A stretch of 64,000 bases of DNA, from NCBI GenBank assembly GCA_963966185.1, contig CAWZYM010000196.1:431001-495000 (forward strand), read 5' to 3'. Shown in pieces: positions 46,106 to 58,968 of this stretch (positions are counted from its first letter, which is position 1; every line of letters begins with the position of its first letter). Source of the DNA: Rhabditoides inermis. Taxonomy: Eukaryota > Nematoda > Chromadorea > Rhabditida > Rhabditidae. The position numbers were made by a program, and so were the translations under genes. The notes beneath the pieces were generated by a model that was given only the letters and a program-made list of their open reading frames with translations, ran no database searches and was not told the DNA's origin.

Positions 46106-49100
46106 GGAAGGGGACCCTCACCTGCATGGGCGGGGCCTGCTGCTCCCAGGGCATCTGCTTGCCGACCATGCCGCCGCCACCTCCCATCTGCTGCCCGCCG
46201 CGGTCGCCGCGCCACCCACCTAGAAAGAACAACTAGATCGTTACATATACTCGACCAAGTATGCAATACATACTCAAATTGATCTTCATGGTTGCGAATT
46301 TGATTGAATTCAACATTTGTAAGCAAGTCAGCCAAATCGAAAGCCCAACACCAAATTCAACCACTCCCGCTGCCCACACAAAGCTAGTTATGATGCAGCA
46401 AACCAGAATACACATATAATTCAACGTCGACCACTCCCCCCCCCCCTACCCACCATGGTGCGGCGGTGCGCCCCGCATGTGCATCTGCTGTCCTCCGGCG
46501 CCTCCCCTCGCCATGTGGTGGGGCGCCATGTGCTGTGGCTGTTGCTGGGGCGGCGGCGCTCCCGGCCACCCCCCGCCTCCTCCTCCTCCCCTAGGCGGAC
46601 CCATCGCCGCGCCCGGCCAGCCGCCTCCTCCCGGAACCTGTACATGGTGATAAAGATAAAGCTATATTTACCCTTTAAAATAGTTTGGTCACAAACATGA
46701 ACGCTTCAACTACGTCATAAAACAGTAGTACAACTTATAGCAACAATAAAAAATCGACTCACTATACAAAATATACGCTTCGACAAAACCACATAAGACC
46801 AAAAACTTGCGAAACGCAATAAAGACCAATTTCCTTTCGTAAATACGTTTCAAACACATATCGTAACATCTCATGAAACCGCACTACCAATGAATTCATG
46901 TTCATCGTAGACATCATGATCCCCCTCTCGCTCCTGTCTCCTGTTCCAAAAATGAACAACAACCAACAATCCCTCGACCCCTCCCTCCTCACCTTCCAAT
47001 ACACATCCTGACCAACACAACCTAGATCCCTCCCATATCTCCCTCGCCCCCTCCTCACCTTCCAGTACGCGTCCTGGTCCATGGGCTTGATTGGGTCGCT
47101 CCACACCCCTCCTCCTCCCCCTCCACTCGGATCGACTCCGCCGCGCATGCCCCAGTCGCCAGCGCCGCCGTCCATTACTCCGTTCATCATACCGCCTGAA
47201 AACATGTTCAATCAATTTCAAATCAATCAAAAACAAGTACAAAAGTCCTGATCATCATACCGCCTGCAACACGTAAATGCATTAATATTTCGAATCATAT
47301 ATCAAACTCTCATCTTTTACTTGACAAAACGAAACTTATGGATTCCTATTTGTAAAAGTATCAAAATATGTTTCATATCCCACTAATAGTCCGACAGAAA
47401 ACGATCAAAACTATTTCATTGCAATCGAATCGCGCCACAAACTCAAAAATTCTAATCCCACAAGCAATACGTTTCCACAAACCAATACACACACTCAAGT
47501 CACTCAACAACAATACGCGTTAGGCACAGGCATCTTCACACTGTCACATCTTCCATCTCAGTCACCCATTGTCCAATCAGCCCTTCCACTTCCTCCTAAC
47601 CCCTTTAACTGTCACATCTCCTTCTCTCCCTTCCTCACCCCGATGCGGGCCCCAATCACGCACACCTCGCACCCCTCTAATCTTCCCACAGTCACATCTC
47701 CTCCCTCCTCCCCCCCCCCCGCACTCACCCCTATGCGGCTGTGGCGGCGCGTGCATGTGGTGTTGCTGGTAGGGAGCTGCCTGCGGGGGCGCCATGTGCT
47801 GCGGCGGCACTCCGCCCACCCCCACCCCCACCGGGGCTCCGTCTCCTCCCTCTCCCCAGATCGTCTTCCCTCCAAAGTCGTCGGCCGCAGCCCAGCCGCC
47901 GCCAGCGCCTCCCAGACCCAGCGCTTCGTTCACGTTTTGTGCTGCAAACAATAGATCATCCAGATTCAAAATTAAATTAAATATTCCAATTTTTCCCCAA
48001 ATCGAAATGAATAAATGAATTTCGAAAACCCAAGAAATTACGTTTCAGGCCACACATAATAATCAACTACGCGAAGCACGCATCAATCCTCGCATAATTC
48101 CAGAACAAAGTTCAAATATCTCTCACTCACCGAGCGCCTGCGGGTCCTGCCACACGTTGCGCATGGCGTTGCTCTGCTGAGGCGAGAGGTTCCACGAGCC
48201 GCCGCCAGGGGGCACCACACCCGCCCCTCCTGCTGACATACCGCCGCCGCTCGCAGCCCAGCCCTGGAACGAGAAACGGTTAGTCTATTCAAATAATATT
48301 AGGTTTTATTACCGCGTAGGAAGTTTTTTAATGTCTTGCAAAACACCTCCCAGCTACATAGAACTACCTCCGCACAGCCTCAAACGTTCAAACCACTTCA
48401 AACTATTTGCGATTGCCCTTTACAACCACTTCAAATTACTTCGAAAATGGTTTCCGCAGAGTGACCACGCAGAGAGCAACGCTACACAACGGTAAAGACG
48501 TGATCAGCCTTTTCTGATGATATATTGATTTTCGAAGCCATTCACTGTGATTACCGAGCAATCGCAAGCACTTCCGAGCAGTTTACAGCTACACGGAGGT
48601 AGTTTAAAGTGGTAGTTGTAAGTTCGCTGACCGAAACTGACGGCTACTTTAAGAAACAACGCAACTAGTGCAGTCTACGCGCAGTGTGAAACAAGATCAT
48701 GTGCTATGCCTGTGGTGTCAGGGCCGAGTGGCGGCGCACTGGCGGACAATAAAACGTGTTCCATCAATCCATCCATCCTATCCATTCAATGCACAGGACA
48801 CAGCAGTGTAGTTGCCGGCACATCCACTACTAGTATGCAATAGCTAATAGCTATTCCGCTTCCCTCTGTACAATCACATCCATCAAATCTACGCCAAACG
48901 GCACCGGCACAACATCACATCCACATATATGTTTTATTGACCACTTACAAATAATCGAAATATACGAGCGGAGCTACTCTATGAATTATTGATTTCGAGT
49001 TATGATCACACAATGCAATATCGAATAATTTCATTCCCAATCACATCTAAAACTGCCGACTACCCATCGCTGTTGTCAACATCGCATCGCACCGAATCGA

Positions 49101-49452
49101 TACAATCATCTGTCGCTTTTCACTCTCACTAGGGCCGACGCTGCCACCGCCGCATCGCTCCCATGCCCATACCTTTCCCCACTCGTTTATCAATCGCCAT
49201 AGCACATATAGCCACCAATAATCAACGCCGCCTAGTCTAGTCACGGAATACGATTAGCGATAGCACACACTATACCATGATAAAATCAAGCAATCAATCA
49301 ATCAATAAGTCAATCAGTGTTCAGTCAATGAATCAACCCATAAACCAATAAAGCAATCAATCGATAAACAATCAGCTAACCTGCTGCGTGTCGTGCTGTC
49401 GCCAAGGGCCCTCATCAATGGTAATATTTGCGAGACTCCGCTCCAAATCCAT
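42070..49452 (-). CDS. ain-1/ain-2: GW182-family microRNA silencing protein (AIN-like)
   Basis: GW182/TNRC6 proteins bind Argonaute through Gly-Trp motifs and recruit deadenylases to microRNA targets; AIN-1 and AIN-2 are the nematode members. Sixteen exons join in phase to 696 residues: 49452-49381, 48263-48131, 47941-47729, 47195-47059, 46637-46454, 46219-46122, 45593-45504, 45347-45120, 44982-44868, 44687-44596, 44277-44169, 43904-43756, 43596-43522, 43319-43239, 43073-42954 and 42264-42070. The protein is a Gly/Pro/Met/Gln-rich chain with tryptophans in family-style contexts: GPWRQHD, RNVWQDPQAL, KTIWGEGG, GVWSDPIKPMDQDAYWK, MWHDPNGELKKW, VSIWGDPDK, TGWGELPDNDPNNPVK. A C-terminal helical region follows (ALEQAEAELSQLVSG, NRLIIEVTTARIEVSELSKK). 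There is no RRM or UBA domain, as in AIN proteins. Which of AIN-1 or AIN-2 it matches cannot be decided by eye. The acceptor at 45594 (GTTGAG) is weak. Confidence 0.88.
44715..44865. repeat. CT-rich microsatellite in GW182-like gene intron
   Basis: An interrupted (CT)n tract with repeated TCTCACCCCC units. Confidence 0.9.
45963..46107. repeat. (GAA)n/(GA)n microsatellite in GW182-like gene intron
   Basis: About 37 perfect GAA triplets (45963-46073) followed by a GA tract. In the gene's sense direction this is a TTC expansion just downstream of an exon. Confidence 0.97.
48264..49380. other. First intron of the GW182-like gene, 1.1 kb
   Basis: A long AT-rich intron with scattered CAATCAAT repeats near 49290-49380. 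I see no exon, RNA gene or element with recognisable ends in it. Confidence 0.6.
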
Positions 49453-51822
49453 TCTCGCCTTTTGCCACGCCGATCAATAAATCAATACCCGAATCGAGAG
49501 GCAATACACAACGACGAATAGCGACCTGAAATCATAAATTGAAGCCAAACACGTAAAACAAACCCACGAAACGAAAGCGTGATCGATTACAAACATAAAC
49601 GGAGCTGCGAGCGAGAGGCGAGAGCTAGCCAGCCGAAATCGCCGCCACAACAAAAACGAAAAGACACGTACGCGGGGTTATGTGGAACTAGTCGACGGAC
49701 AGGAGAGTGAGAGTGGAAAGTAGTAGAGAGAGAAAAGTGTATGAAATGAAAAGAGTAGAGCGGAAGGGGCGAGAGTGCGCGGCGGGACGAGAGAGCGCCG
49801 ACTGGGAACCACACGCAAACACGGATCGATAATGCGTCCAACGCTTGCACCATATTCGCCACCCCTTCCCCCCTCAACACCACGTTGCTATTATTCCTTC
49901 CCCCATATCCAGAACTAGCACACCCCACGCATTCATCATGTGACTGCCCTCATATAACCGGCAATCGAATAGAAGAAATTGATTAACTTCATAAAGCAAC
50001 TCAAATACGATAACGATAAATCCCATTTCAAAGCAACAAATAATGTTACCAATCCTTGCATAAAACAAATTCACATCAAAATTCCCAGCACTACAAACCC
50101 CAGATCACGTCATTATCGTCATTGCAGCATTGCACAATATAATGAAACCCTCTGCAACACAACACCACAAAAACATTGTGTATGTGTGGAAAATCCCATC
50201 CCATTCCAACACCATAGCTACATAGCCTCGAAAGTCAACAACATGATCAGGAAAATAGAAAAATACCAACCAGTGTCGAGCCGACACAGACAGACATGTA
50301 AAAATGTCGCAAATAAAAAGGAGAGATTAAAAGGAGCGATTATGCGACGGCAAATCGAAGCAGATGGTATGCTATTGAAAGCATTGAATTCGACAGAAAT
50401 CGAAAGTGACATTTGATAGAAAATCGGAACACCTGGTTCTTGACATCTTGACCAGTCAAAATGCACGCAGGTTGATGATATGAAACATGAACAAAGACGG
50501 AAACAGACACACACCAACCCATTCACTCACTCCGATTCCACTCTCACCATCCAAAACCGAAAACACCACCAATATGTGCACACGCCTTCCAAAACAAAAA
50601 CGGCAAGCAATCTCGGAGTGACAGGAGGAGAGAGAGAGAGAGAGAGAGGGGGGAGAGGGAGAGAGAGAGGAGCAGTAACGGCAAGGAGAGGAGCAGCGAC
50701 GCGACTCTCTGGTCGGTGCGGCGTGTGGTCGCCGGGCGGCCAGAGCGCGACGGGGGGAGAGGACGGGGGCCGGGGCAGACACGCAGCGCGTCGCCAATCG
50801 ATAGCACGCACCACCTAGCAGGCATCTCTCTCCCCTCTCACTCTCTCGCTCACTCCGCTCTCACCACAGCCCGGCGGCCCCCGCCCACTGCTGCCCATCC
50901 AGCCATTGGCCAGAGAGGCGCACACACAAACAACACACAAGGGGTCAGCCCTAGGCTATCCCTCACTCACTCACTCACCACTTCTAACTCCATCAATAAT
51001 CAATCCGTTCACGCTCTCTGTTCAGGCTACACTCCGTTCCACAAGCATCAGTGTGCAGAGATAAGATCACACAAGTGAGTGTTTCGATATGTGCCCGTAT
51101 CGAGACGGATCATGACCTATCCGCGCGCCGATAAAACGAGACACCCCGTCTCTTTCCACAACTACGCTCGCACGCACGAAATGGGAACACCACCACTCTC
51201 TATGGGATCGCCCCGAGGGGATGGCCCATTTGCAAAGAACAACACGCAGACGACGACCCGGCGACCCGTAAATCACAACGATTCTGGGAACAACACATCA
51301 TGGATACAGTGCTTTGCAACAACCATAGAATACGAAAAGAGGTCGATGGAAAAAAAAGGAGATGAGCGAGGAGAGTAACCTGCAAAAATCCCGCGCAAAA
51401 CACCATAATTGCATTGACCCGCAACCCGCAACACTAATACCTTCCCGCAGAAAAGACAGCATACGATTACGAATACATAAGAGTAGTAGAAGTGTAGAAG
51501 AATTATTGTTCAAAGAGCAAAGTGAGAGCTGAGAGCGAAATTATAGAAGATATTCCAAGGTCGTAGGCAACCTGTATGTGACAACTGCAGCAACACGTTG
51601 AATAAACTCGAGACCAAACCTCTTTTATGCTGAAATAAAAAAAAACATGTGGTGTACTCAAAGTTATGTGCCAAAACAAGTGAAGAAAACATGAACCCAT
51701 AACAAAGTTGTTTCAAGATTACACTCACAAAAAGATCCGATAATACTCGTACAAAATAAACGATACGTGATACGGTAACAGAACAATAACAAAACCACAG
51801 TAATGTGCAACATCTGCATCGG
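49453..51822. other. Intergenic, upstream of the GW182-like gene
   Basis: 2.4 kb without a supported gene. It includes a GA-rich tract (about 50624-50690) and, at 51234-51300, a sequence containing GGCGACCCGTAAATCACAAC that recurs at about 52565-52600. The GW182-like promoter must lie near 49453, where no clear splice-leader site is seen. Confidence 0.5.
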
Positions 51823-54626
51823 CTAACGTGGAAGAGGAGGACGACCACGCTTCCTCTGAAAAGAAATGAACATTTACGATTTGAGAAAAAAAAACTTCAT
51901 ACCAAATATGTTTCACAATAATATTATATCACAAATAAACTGCACATGCATAATGTACACCTGGAACATATTCGAAACTAAAATAAGAAACATATATTTC
52001 TTTTTACAAAAATTGAACTGTATTAATTACGTTTTTTTATATCAAAAATAAATTCAAAAGAAATGTTCAAAAAATCTCAACGGTGTATTACTCTTTTTTT
52101 TCAAACCGTATTTCACAAAGTCATATCAGTCCTAAAATAATATGTTTCACAGTGATTACTAAGTCTCATCAATAAGTATGCACCCCAATTCCCCAATTTC
52201 AAACTCCTTTAAAATAGCGGTTGTTCACAACCTTTCTTCGCATCTTTTCTACCCTCTTTCTAAGAGACTGACCACACCTTCAAATTTTAAACAAAACTTC
52301 ACCCACTCTGGGCTGCTCTTCCCTGACCACTCACAAAAATCACATTTCACTATCAAATTAACGGTAACATAAGAGTGTCGCCCACCCGTGGCTGTTCTCC
52401 CCTGACGGGGTTGGTGCGCGGTCGTCCCCTCGGTCGCTTGCCGGGCAGGGTGGGAGTGCGCGGCACACCCACACGACCTCCCCCGACGCCACCGGGGTAC
52501 AGCTGCAACGACAGTATGAACTAGGCAGAACACGCGTATTGAACTGTACGCAACACGAACAACACGCCGACGGCGACCCGTAAATCACAACGATTCTGGG
52601 ATTTACGGGTCACCGTCTGCGTACTGACCACACCTTGATGATTGACATCACTATCAATCATCAACGTCTACAATTGAATGGCGAATGAACCTGTCTCATT
52701 CCTTTTCACCCTTCTTATTCTTTCCAAACAGCCTTTTGAGCTTCTGAAAAGTATAACGGAACATTACACAAGTTCTTATGGCGTTGTTCTTATTCGTGCA
52801 CACCCTAGGTTAGAATTATTCACTTTCATTCAAGCCAAATTGATAGTCTGGTGTTAGGTGTTAGAAAGTCCTAAACGAGTAAATGTAAAAAAAGAGCTTG
52901 TTGCAGTGCCAGAAACTTGTCACTGTGCGGAATGAAAATGACGGGTGACGTCAATGGCCATTCCATCTTCTATCATGACGCCTCACCACCTCACCTCGTC
53001 CTTCCAATTCCAACCGTTTCCTCAGCGCCATTACCTCTCATAGAAGGGACTACTCTCAGTTTCAGTTTGTTCGCAGTATCCCTTTTCTCGTATGTCGTCG
53101 TCGACGGACCAAAACTATCCGCTGCGTGACATGAGACATGACGGGTGACCGCACGCACTTGCAAACCACTGATCGATCTCCCAACTTGCATACTTCCAAC
53201 ACTCCAACATCACCCCCCCCCCCTCCTCACCTCGTCCTCGTCGTCGGTATCCGTGAACGCCCCGATCATGGCGAACGCGCCCGGCGCGCTGTCGTCCAGC
53301 AGAGACTCGAACGAGTCGTTCAGCGCCCGCGGCGTGCGCGGCACCGCGTCCAGGTCTGCTAGAAATATACATGCATAATGTATGTAGCTATGATGTATAT
53401 TGTGATGTGTACAGTATGCATTGTGCGTATGTGAATTAATGAAATTGTGGAATCGCATGAATTCGGCCACGACTTAACATCTCCGATTCGAATGATTTAA
53501 AATTTCGTTTCGTACACTATTTTGCAGAGGGGAAAATAACACGTGATTGATCGACAGAGTGAATACTGAACCTACTCACCATACATGCTGTTCTCCTTGT
53601 TCGTGAAGAAGTCCATGTGGAAGTCTGCGAGTGACAGCGAGTCCCTGCCCCTGCCGGGAGTGCGCGGCACCTGCAGAGACGACGCAGAAGCCGCCGTCGA
53701 CGCGTCACGCTTGCGGTGCGCTGGAATAGAAGCGTAGACAAGTGCTGGACGTCAAGGACAAGCTACCGAAAACCTAGAGACCAAGATGTAGTAATGGTAT
53801 GTCATTAATGTCAAGTCAAATACTGCCAAAATCGCGTGGCTGGAGAGCGGTCGAGATTTGATATGGAAGTGAGGTTGAGACATACTAAGATGTGAACAAT
53901 GTTTTGTTGGTGTTTCTTCGCAAAGAAAATGCTTGCAGACTGTTTCAGCTGCTAGGTCTAGGATAGAACTAGGAGAATGAGTTCAAATACGAACCTCGAT
54001 CGTACTTGGCCTGCGCGCGGTCGAGCTTCTTCATCTGATCCTTGCTCAGCCACATGCTGCGAACCTGCGAACAAACGGTGTGTTAGAGAGATGAAGCTTC
54101 GCGACACTTGAAACACAACTACATAATAAGGTTCAAAAACATTTTGAAAGGCTGGTCATATGCATTTCCAATTCCACAAATGACGAACTAGTTCACCTCC
54201 TTCCAGTTGCCCTGCAGTTCCGCATCAGCGAGCGCGATCCATCGGTTGTGGATGGCGCGCGCCTGGTCCGCGTAGCGAGTCGACCGGAACACCTGTGATT
54301 ATGCATTTTAGAAATGTGAATTTTGTTAAAATATTCAAAATATACAAAACACAACAAGTGAAATTTCGAACAAAAACAAACCGACCTTGGTGATTTTGGT
54401 GCCGGCGCCCGTCTCCTTGAGGCGATGCAGTGTCATCGGCACGTTCTCCAGAACTTGAAGACCGTCTTGGCGCTGCAAAACACAACATATTCAATGAACT
54501 TATTACATAAAATGAAAAAAGAATCACCTCATATTTCGACTTCAGCATTTCGAGAGCATCCTTGATTTTGTCGATGATCTCGCGTTCTTTTTGCTGATCA
54601 GTTGTTGACGAACTCGCTCTATCCAT
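51823..54626 (-). CDS. TFIIS-N-domain-like nuclear protein with AT-hooks (long form)
   Basis: Eight exons join in phase to 256 residues: 54626-54528, 54472-54386, 54292-54197, 54064-53995, 53720-53580, 53358-53231, 52502-52386 and 51855-51823. The N-terminal third (GLQVLENVPMTLHRLKETG, TKITKVFRSTRYADQAR, HNRWIALADAE) fits the helical bundle found at the N-terminus of TFIIS, Elongin A and Mediator subunit 26, which binds transcription-elongation factors. The middle is low-complexity with three VPRTP motifs (VPRTPGRGRD, AVPRTPRALN, GVPRTPTLPG), possible proline-directed phosphorylation sites, and an acidic stretch DTDDEDE. The end has two AT-hook-like basic motifs, GKRPRGRPRTNP and RKRGRPPLPR. 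A nuclear, DNA-associated role in transcription is inferred. The VPRTP motif shared across exons supports joining the AT-hook exons to the rest. Confidence 0.78.
52555..52625. repeat. Hairpin-forming repeat
   Basis: GACGGCGACCCGTAAATC is followed after a short loop by the near-complement GATTTACGGGTCACCGTC. One arm also occurs at 51255-51285. It lies in the intron between the two alternative last exons of the TFIIS-N-like gene. Confidence 0.8.
52696..52743 (-). CDS. Alternative last exon of the TFIIS-N-like gene (short form)
   Basis: A phase-0 exon after TTTTCAG reads KLKRLFGKNKKGEKE and a stop. Spliced after exon 53358-53231 it gives a 222-residue form that lacks both AT-hooks and ends in a lysine-rich tail instead. 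The alternative exon at 52502-52386 is also phase 0, so either join is in frame. Confidence 0.6.
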   Translation of the reverse strand, partial: KLKRLFGKNKKGEKE

Positions 54627-54629
54627 CGA

Positions 54630-54636
54630 CTGAAAA
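54630..54636 (-). promoter_or_regulatory. Probable spliced-leader acceptor of the TFIIS-N-like gene
   Basis: On the minus strand TTTTCAG ends three bases before the ATG, the preferred SL1 context. Confidence 0.55.
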
Positions 54637-55526
54637 GAACAATTTGATATATAAAATTAATAATAACATCGAGAAAAACAAGATCAAAAACAAAAATTGC
54701 TGCAAAATTTTATAAAGGTGAGAAATGGTACATTTTAAGTGGTGTATGACCAAAATAGGTTAACACTAACATACACTGCTCTTAGGGTAGCCCAAACTCA
54801 ATCATTCATTAAGTACTTTCTTATCAAATAAAACATCCAAAAATCATGTTTGTACAGAAAGGCACCCCTAACACATTTGCAAATATAGAAATACGCAGAG
54901 TGCAGATCACACGTGAATGGCCGAATACGATAACGCATATTTCAGTCAGCGAATAATACGTTGATTGTATATGTGTACACATACTTTGAGCAACAGTGAA
55001 TAAGGTCAAATACTGTATGTTACATCAGCACATAGGGTGTACAAACAAGGAGCGAGGAGGGGCGAGAGACAAGAGCGAAATCACGACCGCTATCAGTGCT
55101 TGAGAGTGAATGATGAGAGTGAGAGCGAGGCTTTGTTGTCATTGATCTGTCCTAACACCTCTCTACTATCATAAAACTTACGACACCTTTGTTCTGTTTC
55201 AAATGGAGTATGTAACGATTTCTTTAAAACCTTCGCATGCCTCCAGCTCTTTTCACTTCCTCTCTTCAGAGAACAGCTTTCACAGTCATTGTTCTGTCTG
55301 TGACGATCTCAATAAAACTTTTGTCATGTCTCCTACGTCAACTTCCTCTAATAGAAAAGAGATCATCTTCATTGAAAGCTTTGTCATCCATTATATTCCT
55401 ACAATTACATAAACCCTGCCCCCTTGTTCTTTCCACCCTATCAATTACGTCGTATCCCCACTTCCTCCCGTTTATCATGTTTATACCAGAATCCTGTGAT
55501 TGATAACCCATATCACGATGATAAGG
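54637..55526. other. Divergent promoter region, TFIIS-N-like gene and OATP
   Basis: About 0.9 kb lies between two start codons facing away from each other, so it should hold both promoters. It is AT-rich and contains no convincing exon. Confidence 0.6.
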
Positions 55527-55533
55527 ATTTCAG
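55527..55533 (+). promoter_or_regulatory. Probable spliced-leader acceptor of the OATP gene
   Basis: ATTTCAG ends one base before the ATG at 55535. Confidence 0.55.
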
Positions 55534-55534
55534 A

Positions 55535-55747
55535 ATGGAGCCTGAAAAGCCGGGCGTATTCCGTCGCGACTACGGAGCGCAGAGGTTTTCTAAGAGAATG
55601 CCGTCGTCATCTTCCGGAGACGCCAAGTCGGCATCGTCCACCAAGAAATTCTTCCGAAAGGTCGCCGAATTCGAGTGAGTTGAGCCAACCAAATCTGACC
55701 AGTTTTCTTCCCTACGATTACATAATGGGAGAGGAGAGATGGATCGA

Positions 55748-55796
<49 letters not shown>

Positions 55797-56310
55797 ACAC
55801 GGCTCCCGAGTGTGACTATCAATTCCCTACTATGGATGTATCTGTTGGGTGCTTGTGATTTAGTCATGATCATTTCTTATTTTTTCACTCGTTTCGCGAT
55901 AAATTGCCACTTCCTTCCTTCTACAAACCTTACAGTAGCGACCGATTCGCCGAATTCACCGCATTTTACCCCCACCCGAATGCTCTCTCCTCTCTCCTCT
56001 ATCTCTATCTCTATTTCTCTCTCTCTCTCACTCTCACTCTCCCTCTCTACTTCTCTCTCTCCCTCACCCTCTCTCTCTCTAGCCATGTTCTTTACGACTG
56101 TATAGAACTGTAGAACACACTGCATCTTGATCTTTCGATCTCTCTGTGTTTCGATCACTTTCTAAGAAGCTGGAATCACCCCTACACCGAGAGTGATTGA
56201 CATTCTGTGACTCACCTGTGCACAATAAGTATCATCACCACTCGTTCGTCAAACCCCTATTGCCGGAACAGTTTGTACGTTGCGTCTGGCTGACACTTGG
56301 CATTCCCTGA

Positions 56311-56359
<49 letters not shown>

Positions 56360-56824
56360 CCACACATTCGCAGTCCCATCATCCCACCCATCAGTTTTGG
56401 TGAAGATCTTTTATAGATCAAATCCTGATGTTATTGCGCGCCGGACTTTTTGGTCCGATTCCGGCAGTCTTGATTCATTTTCTGAACTTTTCTCCTTACT
56501 CCTGTATTCTACTTTTTACGCCACACTAGCTATAACGATAGAAACAAACAATTTGTTTTGTGTGTCTTCGCCGATACTTCTTTCCTTGCATGTCTGTCGT
56601 TTACTCCAGTAGTGACAATCATCTCTCCATCTAGCGTGACCAAAACATGAAACACAAACAAACGAGGCGAGTGTTTGTTTACTTTACTTGTTTGTTTACC
56701 ACGCCTTTCACACCCGTGTTTCATGTCATAATCTTCAAAGGTACAAAGGGGTCCTCGCCTTTTTCCTTCTTCCCGACCGCTGCGGCGAAAACCTGATCTG
56801 ATATTGCCTTCTCAAATCCCCCCA

Positions 56825-56863
<39 letters not shown>

Positions 56864-58835
56864 GTCATACACCATCACCAATACCATTCAATCAATCCGG
56901 GGGGGGGGCAGTGTTGTATAGTACGTTTACTCAATTCATTATGATTGTTTCTCTCGCGCCACACCTTTCAATCACCACAATCATTACCGTTTCTCTCCAG
57001 CACTCTTCGACCCGTGTGTGTTTACATTTTACCGCAATAATCTCGTCGTCACGATAGTATCTTCTGATAGCTGATAGCATCACAAAGAGCAACATTATCA
57101 AATTATCATGTTCTATCAGAGTAGTCTACCCTCTACCCATTCGCTTCGCCAATCGACAAAACAATTGCCACTTTGGTTTTCGATCTATACGAGTGATCTC
57201 ATATTACTTTTCTTTTCCATTTGCAACCGGTTGGGATCTCGAATCTATGTTGTTGGTTCAAACCGTTTACCACATTCGCAATGATTCAATCCGATTTTGT
57301 CTCTTTATTTCAATTCAGCATTATTGAATCCTTTTGAGGAGTCATATGATGTTGATCCGGATAAAGTATTTGATTTGGTTTTGTAATTAATACGTTTTTT
57401 TTACTATTATTTCATTTGATTTTCAGGATGGAACGCATCTATGTCTTCCTCAGCCTCTTCTCTTTGGTATACTTCTTCGAGGCGATCGGAGGTTAGTTCA
57501 CATAAAATGTTCATTTACCAGTTACCACACTTTTCACATTCACCCTGTTAGCTACTAACGATAATCCAAAAACACAGTGTCATGTTAGTCTTCGCTTTGA
57601 AAACGAGATCTGATGTTTCTTACACCGAAATCCGTATTGTTGGAACTCAGTAGGCATTGCAATACTGTACTTTACCGTAACCTTACCGTAATTTACATCA
57701 CCATGCGCTTCTTGATTCGAGATAAACATTCCGATTCCGATGGTTCTTCCAGGCTCCTACATCGTCTCCGCCGTGCAGAACATCGAGCGCCAATTCCAGA
57801 TTCCCTCGAAGCTCTCCGGATTCCTCGTCTCCGCCAGTACGTTTCCTAGCTCCTAGCGATAGACTACGATACGTTTCGTATGATACGGTACTTGCTACGT
57901 ATTTGCTCCGCCAGTTCGTATACATTACGCATTCACGCATATGCGATGCGTGATTTATCTGTGAGAAGTGAAACGATGCGTTGTGGAGTTGTGGTTTCAC
58001 TCTTTTTTGAAACGTGTGATGTCATGGTGATATCACTTTATTCCAACAGGTTGGTGTCTAGCGTATGGGAGATTCAATTCTCTCAACTCCTCAGTAGAAG
58101 TGTTACGTTTCTCTTCTACTGATACGTTTCAGGTGACATCGGCTACATACCGACGGTCATATTCATATCGTACTTCGGATCAAAAGGGAATCGAGCCAGG
58201 TGCGTGGTGTACCCACTGTCTTCAAAGTTTCAAAGTATTTACTTCCAGAATCAAAGACAGGTTTTATCAAGCAGAGTATCAGCTGAGCATTGTATCGACA
58301 TTTTCCACTGTCTTAGAACATTGACAAAGAGACAAATAAATGTTTTCAGTTTATGTAACATAACTCACATACTCTTCTTCGGTAGCGGTCAGTTTCTTAG
58401 TGAAACTATTCGTAATTGCCTTCGAAACGCGACCAAAGACTGCATTGCGTAGGCGTAACATCTTTATTATTGGACTGCAATAAACAATCAGAGTGCAAAA
58501 GATGATCGGATCAAGATTGAATATCTCACAAACGTGAGCAACTCATCAGTGGCGATAATTATCTCTCATAAACAAAACAGAATGTAAACGATATTGACGT
58601 CATCCGATTATTTTAATCATGTTTTAGTTTCGAGTGAGATGCTCTGTATGTGAGAAGATGAGTGACGTCATCTGAATACGACGTCATCTTAATGTGACGT
58701 CACTTTCAGATGGATCGGTGCGGGTACTGTCATGATCGCGATGACTTACATTGCCATTGCCTCACCGAACTTTCTGTTCCCGGTGAAGGCGCCCCAGCCC
58801 AATCTCACAGACATCCATGTGAGTATCTCTCTCTT

Positions 58836-58892
<57 letters not shown>

Positions 58893-58913
58893 CTCTCTCT
58901 CTCTTCCCTCTCT

Positions 58914-58968
<55 letters not shown>

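Noticed and set aside
45771..46335. Poly-Arg, poly-Lys and poly-Ser frames over the GAA repeat
   Set aside because: Pure products of a triplet repeat inside an intron of the GW182-like gene.
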